This document shows, piece by piece, positions 33,772 to 42,132 of a stretch of 64,000 nt of DNA. The position numbers and the translations under genes are program-made. Every line of letters begins with the position of its first letter. Position 1 is the stretch's first letter. Source of the DNA: Pseudomonadota bacterium (GTDB lineage: Bacteria; Pseudomonadota; Alphaproteobacteria; Rhizobiales; Hyphomicrobiaceae); contig JAFAFW010000023.1 of assembly GCA_023423275.1 (NCBI GenBank), forward strand, positions 42,337-106,336, written 5' to 3'. The notes beneath the pieces were generated by a model. The model was given only the letters and a program-made list of their open reading frames with translations. It was not told where the DNA came from and searched no databases.

Positions 33772-34884
33772 ATGGCACTGGGTCAAGGGTCTACGGACAT
33801 CGGCAGTCTGCGCAAATTTCACGAGGGCGCGCGTGATCGGCAGGTCATCGCGCGGCAGCTTCTGCTCGTGGCCACGGCGTTGCTCGCGCTGGCGACAATC
33901 GCCTCCCTTGCGATCGGTCCGACAGGGCTGTCGCTCGCCTCTCTTCCCCGGGCACTCGCAACTGCGATCTCGGGCAGCGACGATCCTGCCGATGCTATGG
34001 CGCGGCTCGTGCTTCTCGACGTTCGCCTCCCACGTACGCTTCTGGCAGCCTTCGTCGGCGGATCTCTGGCGATCTCTGGCGCCATGATGCAGGGGCTGTT
34101 TCGCAATCCACTTGCCGACCCGGGGCTGATCGGTACGTCGTCCGGCGCGGCCTTGGCGGCCGTGGTGACGATCGCCATGGGAGGTACGCTGGCAGCGCCG
34201 TGGGTTCGGCTTCTGGGCATCTATGCCCTGCCGTGCGCCGCGTTCGCTGGAGCCCTGATCGCGACGCTGATCCTTCTGATGGTGGCTAAGCGACATGGCA
34301 CCATTGCCGTTGCGACGCTTCTGCTGGCTGGCATCGCCATCGCTGCCATCGCAGCCGCTTTGACGGGTTTGGTCGCCTATCTGAGTGATGATCGCGAACT
34401 GCGCGACTTGACCTTGTGGACGCTCGGCTCGCTGGCGGGCTCGTCATGGAGCAAAGTGCTCGGGATTTTGCCATTCGCGCTCCTCATGCTGGTGACGTTG
34501 CCCGGCCTCGTGAGGACGCTCAACGGATTGCTCCTGGGGGAGGCCGAGGCCTACCATCTCGGCATCGATCTGGAGCGAGCGAAGATCAAGATCGTACTGG
34601 TCACGGCGGCCGGCGTCGGGGCGGCGGTTGCTGTCGCCGGAATCGTCGGGTTCGTCGGTATCGTGGTGCCGCATGTCGTTCGCCTGATCGCCGGACCGGA
34701 CCATCGCATCGTGCTGCCGGCATCGGCGCTATTGGGTGCCGTGCTGGTGATGATTGCGGATATCGTGGCGCGGGTGATCGTTGCGCCGGCCGAGTTGCCC
34801 ATCGGGATCGTGATGGCGATCCTCGGGGCGCCGGTCTTTCTGCATCTCGTTGTCACGCGCAGTGGCGCGCTGGCGTCGTCATGA
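33772..34884 (+). CDS. hmuU: hemin ABC transporter permease HmuU
   Basis: The 370-residue FecCD/BtuC-type permease has about ten helices, with LPRTLLAAFVGGSLAISGAM, GLFRNPLADPGLIGTSSGAA and the coupling stretch VAGIVGFVGIVVPHVVRLIA. It forms the inner-membrane channel for heme. Its stop overlaps the hmuV start (ATGA at 34881). Confidence 0.95.
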   Translation: MALGQGSTDIGSLRKFHEGARDRQVIARQLLLVATALLALATIASLAIGPTGLSLASLPRALATAISGSDDPADAMARLVLLDVRLPRTLLAAFVGGSLAISGAMMQGLFRNPLADPGLIGTSSGAALAAVVTIAMGGTLAAPWVRLLGIYALPCAAFAGALIATLILLMVAKRHGTIAVATLLLAGIAIAAIAAALTGLVAYLSDDRELRDLTLWTLGSLAGSSWSKVLGILPFALLMLVTLPGLVRTLNGLLLGEAEAYHLGIDLERAKIKIVLVTAAGVGAAVAVAGIVGFVGIVVPHVVRLIAGPDHRIVLPASALLGAVLVMIADIVARVIVAPAELPIGIVMAILGAPVFLHLVVTRSGALASS

Positions 34885-35690
34885 TCCGCGCGGACGGTGT
34901 GACATATACGGTCAACGGGCGGACGCTGCTGAGCGGCATCAGCCTGGATCTCGTTCCCGGCCACCTCATCGTCGCCGTCGGCCCCAATGGCGCGGGGAAA
35001 TCGACGCTGCTGCGCCTCCTGACCGGCGAGTTGAAGCCATCGGTGGGCCGTGTCGCCATCGACGATACCGATATGGCATCATGGGCCGCCGATAAATTGG
35101 CGCTTCGACGCGCGGTGGTTGCGCAGCATTCCGTTCTCGGCTTTGCCTTTACGGTGATCGAGGTGGTGCTGCTCGGGATGTCCGTCCCTGGGATTTCACC
35201 TGCCAACCGCAAGGCGCAGGACGCCGCTCACGCCATGCTGCAGCGGCTCGGGCTCGGGGACCTGTCGCATCGGATTTATACGAGTTTGTCGGGTGGCGAA
35301 CGCCAGCGCGTCCACATCGCGCGTGCGCTGTGCCAGCTCGAAGCGAGCGGCATGGAGACCGCGGAGACTGCGCTGCTCGTCGACGAGCCGACGTCGAGCC
35401 TCGATATCGCGCATCAGCTTGTCGTGCTCGAGGAACTGCAGCGGCAGGCCCAGGCCGGGCGCGCCGTGTTCGCGATCCTTCACGATCTCAACCTGGCCGC
35501 GGGTTTCGCAGACGAAATTCTGCTGCTGTCCGAAGGGCGCGCGCTTGCGTTGGGCAAGGCCGGTGATGTTCTGCAGGACCGGCTGCTCTCTGAAGCGTTC
35601 CGCTGTGACGTACGCATGAACAGGACACCCGCGGATGGCGCACCATATCTGCTCCCGCAAATGTGCGGTGAACTGAGCCCACCCGGCTAG
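34881..35690 (+). CDS. hmuV: hemin ABC transporter ATP-binding protein HmuV
   Basis: The 269-residue ATPase has Walker A GPNGAGKST, signature LSGGERQRVHIARAL, Walker B LLVDEPTSSLD and the H-loop in FAILHDLNLAAGFAD. It powers heme import. The true start is the coupled ATG at 34881 (MIRADGVTYTVNGR); a long in-frame extension upstream lies inside hmuU. Its last four bases overlap the end of the convergent trmO gene. Confidence 0.95.
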   Translation: MIRADGVTYTVNGRTLLSGISLDLVPGHLIVAVGPNGAGKSTLLRLLTGELKPSVGRVAIDDTDMASWAADKLALRRAVVAQHSVLGFAFTVIEVVLLGMSVPGISPANRKAQDAAHAMLQRLGLGDLSHRIYTSLSGGERQRVHIARALCQLEASGMETAETALLVDEPTSSLDIAHQLVVLEELQRQAQAGRAVFAILHDLNLAAGFADEILLLSEGRALALGKAGDVLQDRLLSEAFRCDVRMNRTPADGAPYLLPQMCGELSPPG

Positions 35691-36181
35691 AACGATTTGC
35701 CCGCGCGCAACGGGGCCGCGGGCGAGTAGGCACAGCGGTCGGGCTTGATATCCAGCAATGGCGTCCCGTCCATGCAGTCGAGGCCGCGCACGAGGATGGC
35801 GTCCGGCTCAACCGCGACCAGCTTCACGAGGGACGTCGCGATGGGATTGGGCCGCAGTGGCGAGCGCAGCGCAAACGTCCCCGTGGTTCGGCCATCGGCC
35901 TTCGGGCTTTGTTGCGCCAGATCACGCCGGGCCTCATGCAGCCAGTAGATCACCTCAACTGTCTCATAGGCTTCCAGCCCCTTGAGGGCAGGGCGCCAAC
36001 GTTCTTCGATCTCGATGCGGCAGACCGGCCCCTCGTGCGAACCCTGCCGGGGACAGTCGTCGCGCGTGAGGAATGGCGTCCGGATGCGTCCGATGAAGAC
36101 GAGCGCGGCGTCCGTGCGATCCGGAAGCTGCACTTCCAACTCGCCGTCGCGGGTTGCATCCTGGTTCACGAGCGACCCCAT
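35687..36181 (-). CDS. trmO: tRNA (N6-threonylcarbamoyladenosine(37)-N6)-methyltransferase TrmO
   Basis: The 164-residue protein has the TrmO/YaeB fold that methylates t6A37 in certain tRNAs. Diagnostic stretches are FIGRIRTPFLTRDDCPRQG, FALRSPLRPNPIATSLVKL with the R-S-P-x-R-P-N-P-I core, and LDCMDGTPLLDIKPD. It is somewhat shorter than E. coli TsaA/TrmO, lacking the C-terminal extension, as in many alphaproteobacteria. The start is 12 bp from the stop of the aminotransferase gene, so it is likely co-transcribed. Confidence 0.9.
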   Translation of the reverse strand: MGSLVNQDATRDGELEVQLPDRTDAALVFIGRIRTPFLTRDDCPRQGSHEGPVCRIEIEERWRPALKGLEAYETVEVIYWLHEARRDLAQQSPKADGRTTGTFALRSPLRPNPIATSLVKLVAVEPDAILVRGLDCMDGTPLLDIKPDRCAYSPAAPLRAGKSF

Positions 36182-36193
36182 GAACTGCTGACG

Positions 36194-37498
36194 TTAATAG
36201 TCCTTGAAACAATTGCCGAAGGCATCGGCAATCGCCTCGACGTCGGAGAGCTGCAGGCACATGGGAGGCACCATGCGCAGAATGTTGCGGTTGGCGCCCG
36301 ACTTGCTGACAACCAGGCCTTGCTCCCGTGTCTTTTCGAAGATGTCCGCGGTTTCTTCCGTCGCGGGGGTTTTGCTTTTGCGGTCTTTCACCAGCTCGAT
36401 GGCCAGCATCAGGCCACGCCCGCGCACTTGCCCGATGATCTCATGCTTCTGGTGCAGGCGAGCCAGCATTTCGTGCAGCGCGGCACCGACCGTCTTCGAA
36501 TTGTCCTGCAGGCGTTCCTCATCGATGACCTGCAGGACGGCACGTCCGGCTGCGCAGGCGACCGGGTTGGCGCCGTAGGTGTTGAAGTAGAACTTGCCGG
36601 CCAGACTTTCCGCCACCTCGCGCTTGGCGACCACCGCGCCGAGCGGGAACCCATTGCCGATGCCTTTCGCCATCACGACGATCTCGGGCACCACGTCGTG
36701 CGCTTCGAAGCCCCAGTAGTGATCGCCGGTGCGCGCGAACCCGGACTGCACCTCGTCGATGATCAGCACGCCGCCGCGCTCGCGCACCTTTTCGGTCGCC
36801 GCCTTCAGATATCCGGCCGGACATTCGACGATGCCGCCATACCCTTGGATCGGCTCGACGATGAAGCCGGCCAGTTTCCCGGAGGTCGCGTAAAGAATGG
36901 TGCGGTCGATTTCCGCGAGATAGGAGTCGGTGTCATCGCCGAAGATCCCGCGATACGGGTCCGGATTGGCGACGTGGTGAATGCCGCCCAGCAGCGGCAT
37001 GTGATGCCGGAAACCACTGATGCCCGTGAGCGACTGCGCTCCGATGGTGGCGCCGTGATAGGCGTTGCGTAGCGCCAGCATGTCGATGTTGCCGGTGTAG
37101 GATTGCGCCATCACGAGCGCGAGATCGATGGCCTCGGTGCCGCTGCTGGTAAAATGTACGACCCAGTCATGACCCTTCGGCATCCGGGCCACAAGTTCCT
37201 CAGCGAAATGCGCGGGAACCGGGTGATAGAACATCGTCGTGCAGTGCTGCAGCTTCTGGACCTGCTCGGTGACGGCTGCCGTCACCTTAGGATGCGCATG
37301 GCCGACCGAGATGCAGACGTTCATGCCGAGCAGGTCGATGTACTTCTTACCGGTTTCGTCCCAGAGGTACTGGCGCTCGCCGCGGCTGAAGATCAGCGGC
37401 TTCTTGTAGGGCACGAACGCGCGCTGAGAGGCGGCGTAGAAGGTATCACGCCGCCCGACGATGCCATCCGCTGTCCAGTCGATCTCGAGGTCGTCCAT
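36194..37498 (-). CDS. class III PLP-dependent aminotransferase
   Basis: The 434-residue fold-type I enzyme resembles alanine-glyoxylate (AGXT2) and omega-amino acid:pyruvate transaminases. It shows VVHFTSSGTEAIDLALVMAQ, VLIIDEVQSGFARTGDHYWG, the PLP Lys in VVMAKGIGNGFPLGAVVAK, and FYFNTYGANPVACAAGRAVL. The start follows GGGGAGACGCC. The substrate amine cannot be told. Its upstream neighbour is the CDP-paratose-epimerase-like gene; its downstream neighbour is trmO. Confidence 0.93.
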   Translation of the reverse strand: MDDLEIDWTADGIVGRRDTFYAASQRAFVPYKKPLIFSRGERQYLWDETGKKYIDLLGMNVCISVGHAHPKVTAAVTEQVQKLQHCTTMFYHPVPAHFAEELVARMPKGHDWVVHFTSSGTEAIDLALVMAQSYTGNIDMLALRNAYHGATIGAQSLTGISGFRHHMPLLGGIHHVANPDPYRGIFGDDTDSYLAEIDRTILYATSGKLAGFIVEPIQGYGGIVECPAGYLKAATEKVRERGGVLIIDEVQSGFARTGDHYWGFEAHDVVPEIVVMAKGIGNGFPLGAVVAKREVAESLAGKFYFNTYGANPVACAAGRAVLQVIDEERLQDNSKTVGAALHEMLARLHQKHEIIGQVRGRGLMLAIELVKDRKSKTPATEETADIFEKTREQGLVVSKSGANRNILRMVPPMCLQLSDVEAIADAFGNCFKDY

Positions 37499-37576
37499 CG
37501 GCGTCTCCCCACGCGTTCTTTGCCCACCACAAGCTTATAGCAGTCCGGACGCGGCGGTAGGGGAAACCGGACGGCG

Positions 37577-38620
37577 TTACGCCGCCTTTCCGACGTCTCC
37601 GAAGGCGTCGCGGTTTTGATCGACCCAGTCCACGAGCTGCAGAACGCCCTTGTCGACACTGACGTCCGGCTTCCAGCCCAGCGTGTCCTCGAGTTTACGG
37701 ATGTCACTGACGTAGACCCGTTGGTCACCCGGACGCCAATCCGCCCATTTCAGCGGAATCTTGCGTCCCAGCCGCCTTTCCAGGATCTCGATCAGGTCGA
37801 TCAGCGACAGGATATGCTTAGGCCCCCCGCCGACGTTGAACGCCTGGCCGGCGATTTTTTCCGGGGCCCGGATGGCGCTGTCGTAGGCCCGCAGCAGATC
37901 CTCGACGTGGAGGACGTCGCGGACCTGCTTGCCATCCCCGAAAATGGTGATGTCGCGGCCGAGGAGGGAGGCAATGGAGAACCAGGCCACCCACCCCTGA
38001 TCCTCGACACCGAATTGGCGCGTGCCGTAGATGCAGGACTGGCGGAACGACGTCGCCGGGATGCCGTAGATGCGCGCGAAATCGAGGACGTATTGATCGG
38101 CAGCGCCCTTCGAACAGCCATAAGGGGAGAGGAAGTCGAGCGGTTCGCTTTCGCTGATGCCGTGCGGCCGGTCGGTATAGGCGTAGCGGTTGCCCTGCAA
38201 CTCACTGCCCGCACTTGCGATTTTGCCATAAACCTTATTGGTCGAGGCGAACACAAGGACGGTGTCCTTGCTGTACTGGCGTAAGGCATCGAGAATGTTG
38301 AAGGTGCCCAATGCGTTGACGGCAAAATCCAGGCGCGGATCGACAACCGACGTCGTCACGGCAACCTGGGCCGCGAGATGGATCACCGCGTCGTAGCGGC
38401 CCTCCGAGATGACGCGTTCGACGGCCGCACGGTCGCGAACGTCCACCTGCTCGAAGTCGAACGCCGTGCCGTCGCGAAGCCAGCTGAGGTTCTGGTCCGT
38501 GCCCTGCCGCGAGAGATTGTCCAGAACGGTCACGTTCCAATTGCGCGCGCCGAAAAACCGCGCTGCATTGCACCCGACGAAGCCTGCGCCGCCGGTGATC
38601 AAAACCTTTTTTGTGGCCAT
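37577..38620 (-). CDS. CDP-paratose 2-epimerase (RfbE)-like nucleotide-sugar epimerase
   Basis: The 347-residue extended SDR has VLITGGAGFVGCNAARFFGA, FASTNKVYGK, the active-site SPYGCSKGAADQYVLDFARI (Y-x3-K), RQFGVEDQGWVAWF and GDGKQVRDVLHVEDLL. These blocks resemble tyvelose epimerase RfbE more closely than UDP-glucose 4-epimerase. The enzyme would alter the C2 or C4 centre of a nucleotide sugar with bound NAD. ATG 38620 fits the domain start; an 11-codon extension is doubtful. It is divergent from another epimerase gene at the head of the glycan cluster. Confidence 0.88.
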   Translation of the reverse strand: MATKKVLITGGAGFVGCNAARFFGARNWNVTVLDNLSRQGTDQNLSWLRDGTAFDFEQVDVRDRAAVERVISEGRYDAVIHLAAQVAVTTSVVDPRLDFAVNALGTFNILDALRQYSKDTVLVFASTNKVYGKIASAGSELQGNRYAYTDRPHGISESEPLDFLSPYGCSKGAADQYVLDFARIYGIPATSFRQSCIYGTRQFGVEDQGWVAWFSIASLLGRDITIFGDGKQVRDVLHVEDLLRAYDSAIRAPEKIAGQAFNVGGGPKHILSLIDLIEILERRLGRKIPLKWADWRPGDQRVYVSDIRKLEDTLGWKPDVSVDKGVLQLVDWVDQNRDAFGDVGKAA

Positions 38621-38984
38621 CGCCCTGTCCGCTGGAAGCCCTGATTCGGCCAAAGATCTGATGTCAGTCCGATGGCCAACTACTCATGAAACCTGAGGTT
38701 TTTCTTTCAATCAACTGCCGCTCGGTGTTTCGCTCTCGAAGCGAGCAACAATGTGACCGGATCGACACTGAAACGCCAATCCGGTCGCAGCGGTTCCTCA
38801 CATTGTCGGGCGACGGATGTTTGGCCGTCGGATCGTTAGATGTTGAAGCGCATGCGTCGTATGAGGTTCTGGACGTGAGATCGGCAGTTGTGGCAGTTGA
38901 GGCACCGCACGCAGTCGTCAGCACATCCCCAGGGGGTTGGGACGCCGCGGAAACCGCCAGCAGGGTGCGCAAGGAGCGTGGGGA
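38621..38984. other. divergent intergenic region with nested inverted repeats
   Basis: No gene is supported in 364 bases; an antisense open frame across it is a shadow. Between 38730 and 38806 lie TCGCT/AGCGA, then ACAATGTGA (38748-38756) pairing with TCACATTGT (38798-38806), and inside it ACCGGAT (38756-38762) pairing with ATCCGGT (38779-38785). It must also hold promoters for both epimerase genes. Confidence 0.5.
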
Positions 38985-39938
38985 ATGAAAGTATTGGTTA
39001 CTGGGGGTGCGGGCTTTATCGGCACGCACCTGTGTCGGCGGTTGCTTGCGGACGGGCACAAGGTGTCCGTGATCGACAACGAGTCCAACAGCAATCCGAG
39101 CACGCTTCCTGCCGGTGTCGCCTACACCAAGGGCGACGTCATCCGGCCGGAAGATATGGAACCGATTTTCGCCGCCGGGCTCGATGCTGTCTGCCATATT
39201 GCGGGGCAAGTCTCGATCATCCGCGCCTTCGATAATCCGGTCGCCGACCTGCGCACCAATGTCGAGGGCACGCTCAATACGGTCCAGATGTGCGTGAAGT
39301 ATAAAGTTCCGCGGCTGGTCTATGCCAGTTCCATGACAATCTACGGCAACACGGATGTGGTGCCGACACCGGAAAGTCAGCCCTGCCTGCCGGATTCCTA
39401 CTACGGCATCACGAAGCACGCCGCCGAGCGTTACGTGCATTCGACAGCGGAGCGGCCGGACTTGGATTTCGATTTCAGCGTGACGTCGCTGCGGATGTTC
39501 AGCGTCTACGGGCCGGGACAGGCTTGGGATAATCCTTATCAGGGCGTTCTCGGCATCTTCCTCGGCAGGGTTCAGCGCGGCGAGCCGATCACCATTTTCG
39601 GCGACGGCCAACAGACGCGCGATTTCGTGTTCGTCGAGGACATCGTCGACGGTTGGGTGAGGGCATTGAATACGCCAACCGCGAAGGGCGGCGTGTTCAA
39701 CCTCGGCAGTGGCCGGTCTTTGTCCATCAACGAACTGGCAGCCCACGCGGCGGAAGCCTTCGGGCACGCGCCGGGAACCTACCCGATCAAATACGCACCC
39801 TTGCGTCCGGGCGAGCAGCGCCGCGTACAGGCTGAAACCGCGCGCGCGCGCGAACTTCTCGGCTGGCAGCCGCGACATACGTTCGAGCAGGGGCTGGCCA
39901 AGACTGTCGCTGGCGCGGCATCCGGGGGACAGAAATGA
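38985..39938 (+). CDS. NAD-dependent nucleotide-sugar epimerase/dehydratase
   Basis: The 317-residue extended SDR starts MKVLVTGGAGFIGTHLCRRL and has YASSMTIYGN, the active-site DSYYGITKHAAERYVH (Y-x3-K), RMFSVYGPGQ and IFGDGQQTRDFVFVEDIVDG. It belongs to the GalE/WbpP/dTDP-glucose dehydratase-like group and supplies an activated sugar. The ATG follows AAGGAGCGTGGGG; the frame is open 16 codons further. It overlaps the first glycosyltransferase-like gene by 4 bp. Confidence 0.93.
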   Translation: MKVLVTGGAGFIGTHLCRRLLADGHKVSVIDNESNSNPSTLPAGVAYTKGDVIRPEDMEPIFAAGLDAVCHIAGQVSIIRAFDNPVADLRTNVEGTLNTVQMCVKYKVPRLVYASSMTIYGNTDVVPTPESQPCLPDSYYGITKHAAERYVHSTAERPDLDFDFSVTSLRMFSVYGPGQAWDNPYQGVLGIFLGRVQRGEPITIFGDGQQTRDFVFVEDIVDGWVRALNTPTAKGGVFNLGSGRSLSINELAAHAAEAFGHAPGTYPIKYAPLRPGEQRRVQAETARARELLGWQPRHTFEQGLAKTVAGAASGGQK

Positions 39939-41047
39939 AGCTGCTCCTCGTCACATGGGCTGATCCGTGGGTCCGCAGCGTCTCGACCGTGCACCATTAT
40001 GCCGCCGCTGGCCGTGCGCTGGGCCATGACGTTGCCCTCTACGGCGAACCGCATCCGGAATTGCCCGACCTGCCGTTTACGACGGATCTGAGCAACATCG
40101 ACCTGGCGCTCTTCGTTCTGCAGGTGCCGACGGATCTGCCGGATATGCCGTATCTGGCGCGCATTCTCGATACGCTGCCGCGCGAGCGCCGCGCCGTTGT
40201 CGATTTGTGGGGTCGGTATAACGACACCATCCGTCTCGACCACGACTTCAACCATCTGGAAAAGCTCGACGGGCATCTGGGCTGGGAGTGGGACGAGGCG
40301 ATCAAGGCCATCTCCGACACGATCCTGCAGCCGACCCTGAAGCCATTGCGTCCGGACGTTGGTTCGTTCCTGTTCCACGCCTTCGACCCGGAGTCGGTTG
40401 CGAAACCTTATGCCTCGGCGAAGGAAGCCGTCGCGGCATGGCGCGATCCTTCGGCCAAGCCGTACGGCGTCATGTATGTCGGCAGCAACTGGCAGCGCTG
40501 GGCCGGAATGCGGTCGTTCCTGGAGCAGTACGAACCGGTCCGCAAGGATGTCGGCACAGCCTGCCTCATTGGCTGGGACTGGTGGGAGCGTCCGGCGTGG
40601 GCTGCCGAAAAGGGACTCACGGGGGTCGATACCGATCCGGAATTCCTGATGCGGATCGAAGCGGAAGTGCGCAACGGCGTGCGGTTTGACGAGGTGGTCG
40701 AACTGCTGGGGCAGGGACGCTTCACGCCGGTTCTGCATCGCCCGCTGTTCCGGCACCTGGGCTACCCGACGGTGCGGACCTTCGAGACTTTCCATGCTGA
40801 TACGATCCCAGTTCTGATGCTGCCGCGCGATTTCGTGCAGGCTGTCTACGGCGAGGCGGCGCTGACGCTTGTCCCGGATGGCGATGCCGGCGGATTGCTC
40901 ACCGATGCGCTCGCGAAGCCGGAGAAATACTGGGATGCCGTGCTGAAGACCCGCGAGCATCTGGCAAAGCATCAGTCATACGCCAAGCGCTTCGAGCAGT
41001 TCGATGCCCTCATCAAGGCCCCCCGAGGGGCAAGAGGCGCGTCATGA
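39935..41047 (+). CDS. glycosyltransferase-like protein, tandem paralogue 1
   Basis: The 370-residue protein is the first of three tandem paralogues. Shared features are an MKLLLVTWA beta strand, GRALGHDVALYG, a VVDLWGRYNDTI segment, YVGSNWQRWAGM, and the C-terminal FETFHADTIPVLMLPRDFV. The last resembles the C-terminal part of CgeB-like GT-B glycosyltransferases. I infer transfer of a sugar within the glycan cluster. It overlaps both neighbours by 4 bp, so expression is coupled. Confidence 0.7.
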   Translation: MKLLLVTWADPWVRSVSTVHHYAAAGRALGHDVALYGEPHPELPDLPFTTDLSNIDLALFVLQVPTDLPDMPYLARILDTLPRERRAVVDLWGRYNDTIRLDHDFNHLEKLDGHLGWEWDEAIKAISDTILQPTLKPLRPDVGSFLFHAFDPESVAKPYASAKEAVAAWRDPSAKPYGVMYVGSNWQRWAGMRSFLEQYEPVRKDVGTACLIGWDWWERPAWAAEKGLTGVDTDPEFLMRIEAEVRNGVRFDEVVELLGQGRFTPVLHRPLFRHLGYPTVRTFETFHADTIPVLMLPRDFVQAVYGEAALTLVPDGDAGGLLTDALAKPEKYWDAVLKTREHLAKHQSYAKRFEQFDALIKAPRGARGAS

Positions 41048-42105
41048 ACATCCTGTTCGTGATGAAATTTCGCGGCAATGCGGGCAACACGCATGCCGTG
41101 GCCGATTACATGCGCGTCGGCGCGAAGCACGGCCACAACGTAGCGCTTTACGGCCCGCCGCAGCCGTGGATGACGGGAGTCAATTTTTCCGCGGACATCA
41201 ACGCATTCGACAAGATCATCTATCTGTTCGAATCGGAGCTTTATCGCGTGCCGCGTCTCAACGAGGCGGCGCTGCTGGCCAAGTTCGCGCGGAAGGATCG
41301 GCTGATCCTCGATATGGACGGAATGTACAATCCGCGCATTCTACACGAGGGCTACGACCACAATCACACCAGCGACGCCCAGCAGCAGGAATGGATCACC
41401 TTCTACGACGCGGTGTCGGACCGGATCGTGAAGCCGACCATCGCGCCTCCGGACCGGCCGAATGTGACGGCCATTCCGTTCTATGGCTACGACGCGTCGC
41501 TGCAACTCGATCCCGCCAGTGCGCCCGAGAAGCAGTACGACATCCTGCACGTCGGGCATAACTGGTGGCGCTGGAAGCAGATCTCCGAGGAGGTTCTGCC
41601 TGCCGTCGAACAGATCCGCGATCAGCTCGGCCGGATTGGGTTCATCGGGCTGTGGTGGGATGCGCCGCCGGTCGAAGGCAAGGATGCCGGCCCCGAAGAA
41701 GCGTTCCTGACCGATCCCGCACGGCTCCGCCGCCTGAACATCGAAACGTCGACAGCGGTGATGTTCAACGAGGTGATCCGGACAATGAGCTCGGCGCGGA
41801 TCAACATCTTCACGCAGCGGCCGGTGCTGCACCACCTGCGGCATCTGACGCTGAAGTATTTCGAAATTTTCTACGCCGATACCATCCCGCTGCTGATGCT
41901 GGACCCGGATCATGCTGCGGCGGTTTATGGTCCGGCGGGACGAGAGCTGACGTTGACCGGCCAAAACGCAACCGAAAAGATCCGCGATGCCTTGAAGCGC
42001 CCCGACAACTATCGCGGATTGGTCGAGGATGTCCGGCGGCATCTGACAGTTCACCATTCTTACGACCGGCGGCTCGATGAGCTGCTGTCCGTGATGCGGC
42101 ACTAA
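41044..42105 (+). CDS. glycosyltransferase-like protein, tandem paralogue 2
   Basis: The 353-residue second paralogue carries the same blocks as its neighbours: MNILFVMKFRGNAGNTHAVA, HGHNVALYGPPQPWM, LILDMDGMYNPRIL, LHVGHNWWRWKQI and FEIFYADTIPLLMLDPDH. The N-terminal R-G-N-A-G-N differs from the other two, which suggests another donor or acceptor. It starts inside the stop of the first paralogue (ATGA). A CgeB-like GT-B glycosyltransferase is the best guess. Confidence 0.7.
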   Translation: MNILFVMKFRGNAGNTHAVADYMRVGAKHGHNVALYGPPQPWMTGVNFSADINAFDKIIYLFESELYRVPRLNEAALLAKFARKDRLILDMDGMYNPRILHEGYDHNHTSDAQQQEWITFYDAVSDRIVKPTIAPPDRPNVTAIPFYGYDASLQLDPASAPEKQYDILHVGHNWWRWKQISEEVLPAVEQIRDQLGRIGFIGLWWDAPPVEGKDAGPEEAFLTDPARLRRLNIETSTAVMFNEVIRTMSSARINIFTQRPVLHHLRHLTLKYFEIFYADTIPLLMLDPDHAAAVYGPAGRELTLTGQNATEKIRDALKRPDNYRGLVEDVRRHLTVHHSYDRRLDELLSVMRH

Positions 42106-42132
42106 CGTGGGCCGGTCGGCGAGGCGCGTGAT

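Noticed and set aside
34416..34880. Upstream extension of the hmuV frame inside hmuU
   Set aside because: The ABC domain starts at the coupled ATG at 34881; the extension is Arg-rich out-of-frame hmuU sequence.
38664..39878. A 404-codon minus-strand frame through the divergent glycan promoter and the second epimerase gene
   Set aside because: It overlaps a clear epimerase on the other strand and its intergenic part shows no ribosome site or recognisable motif.
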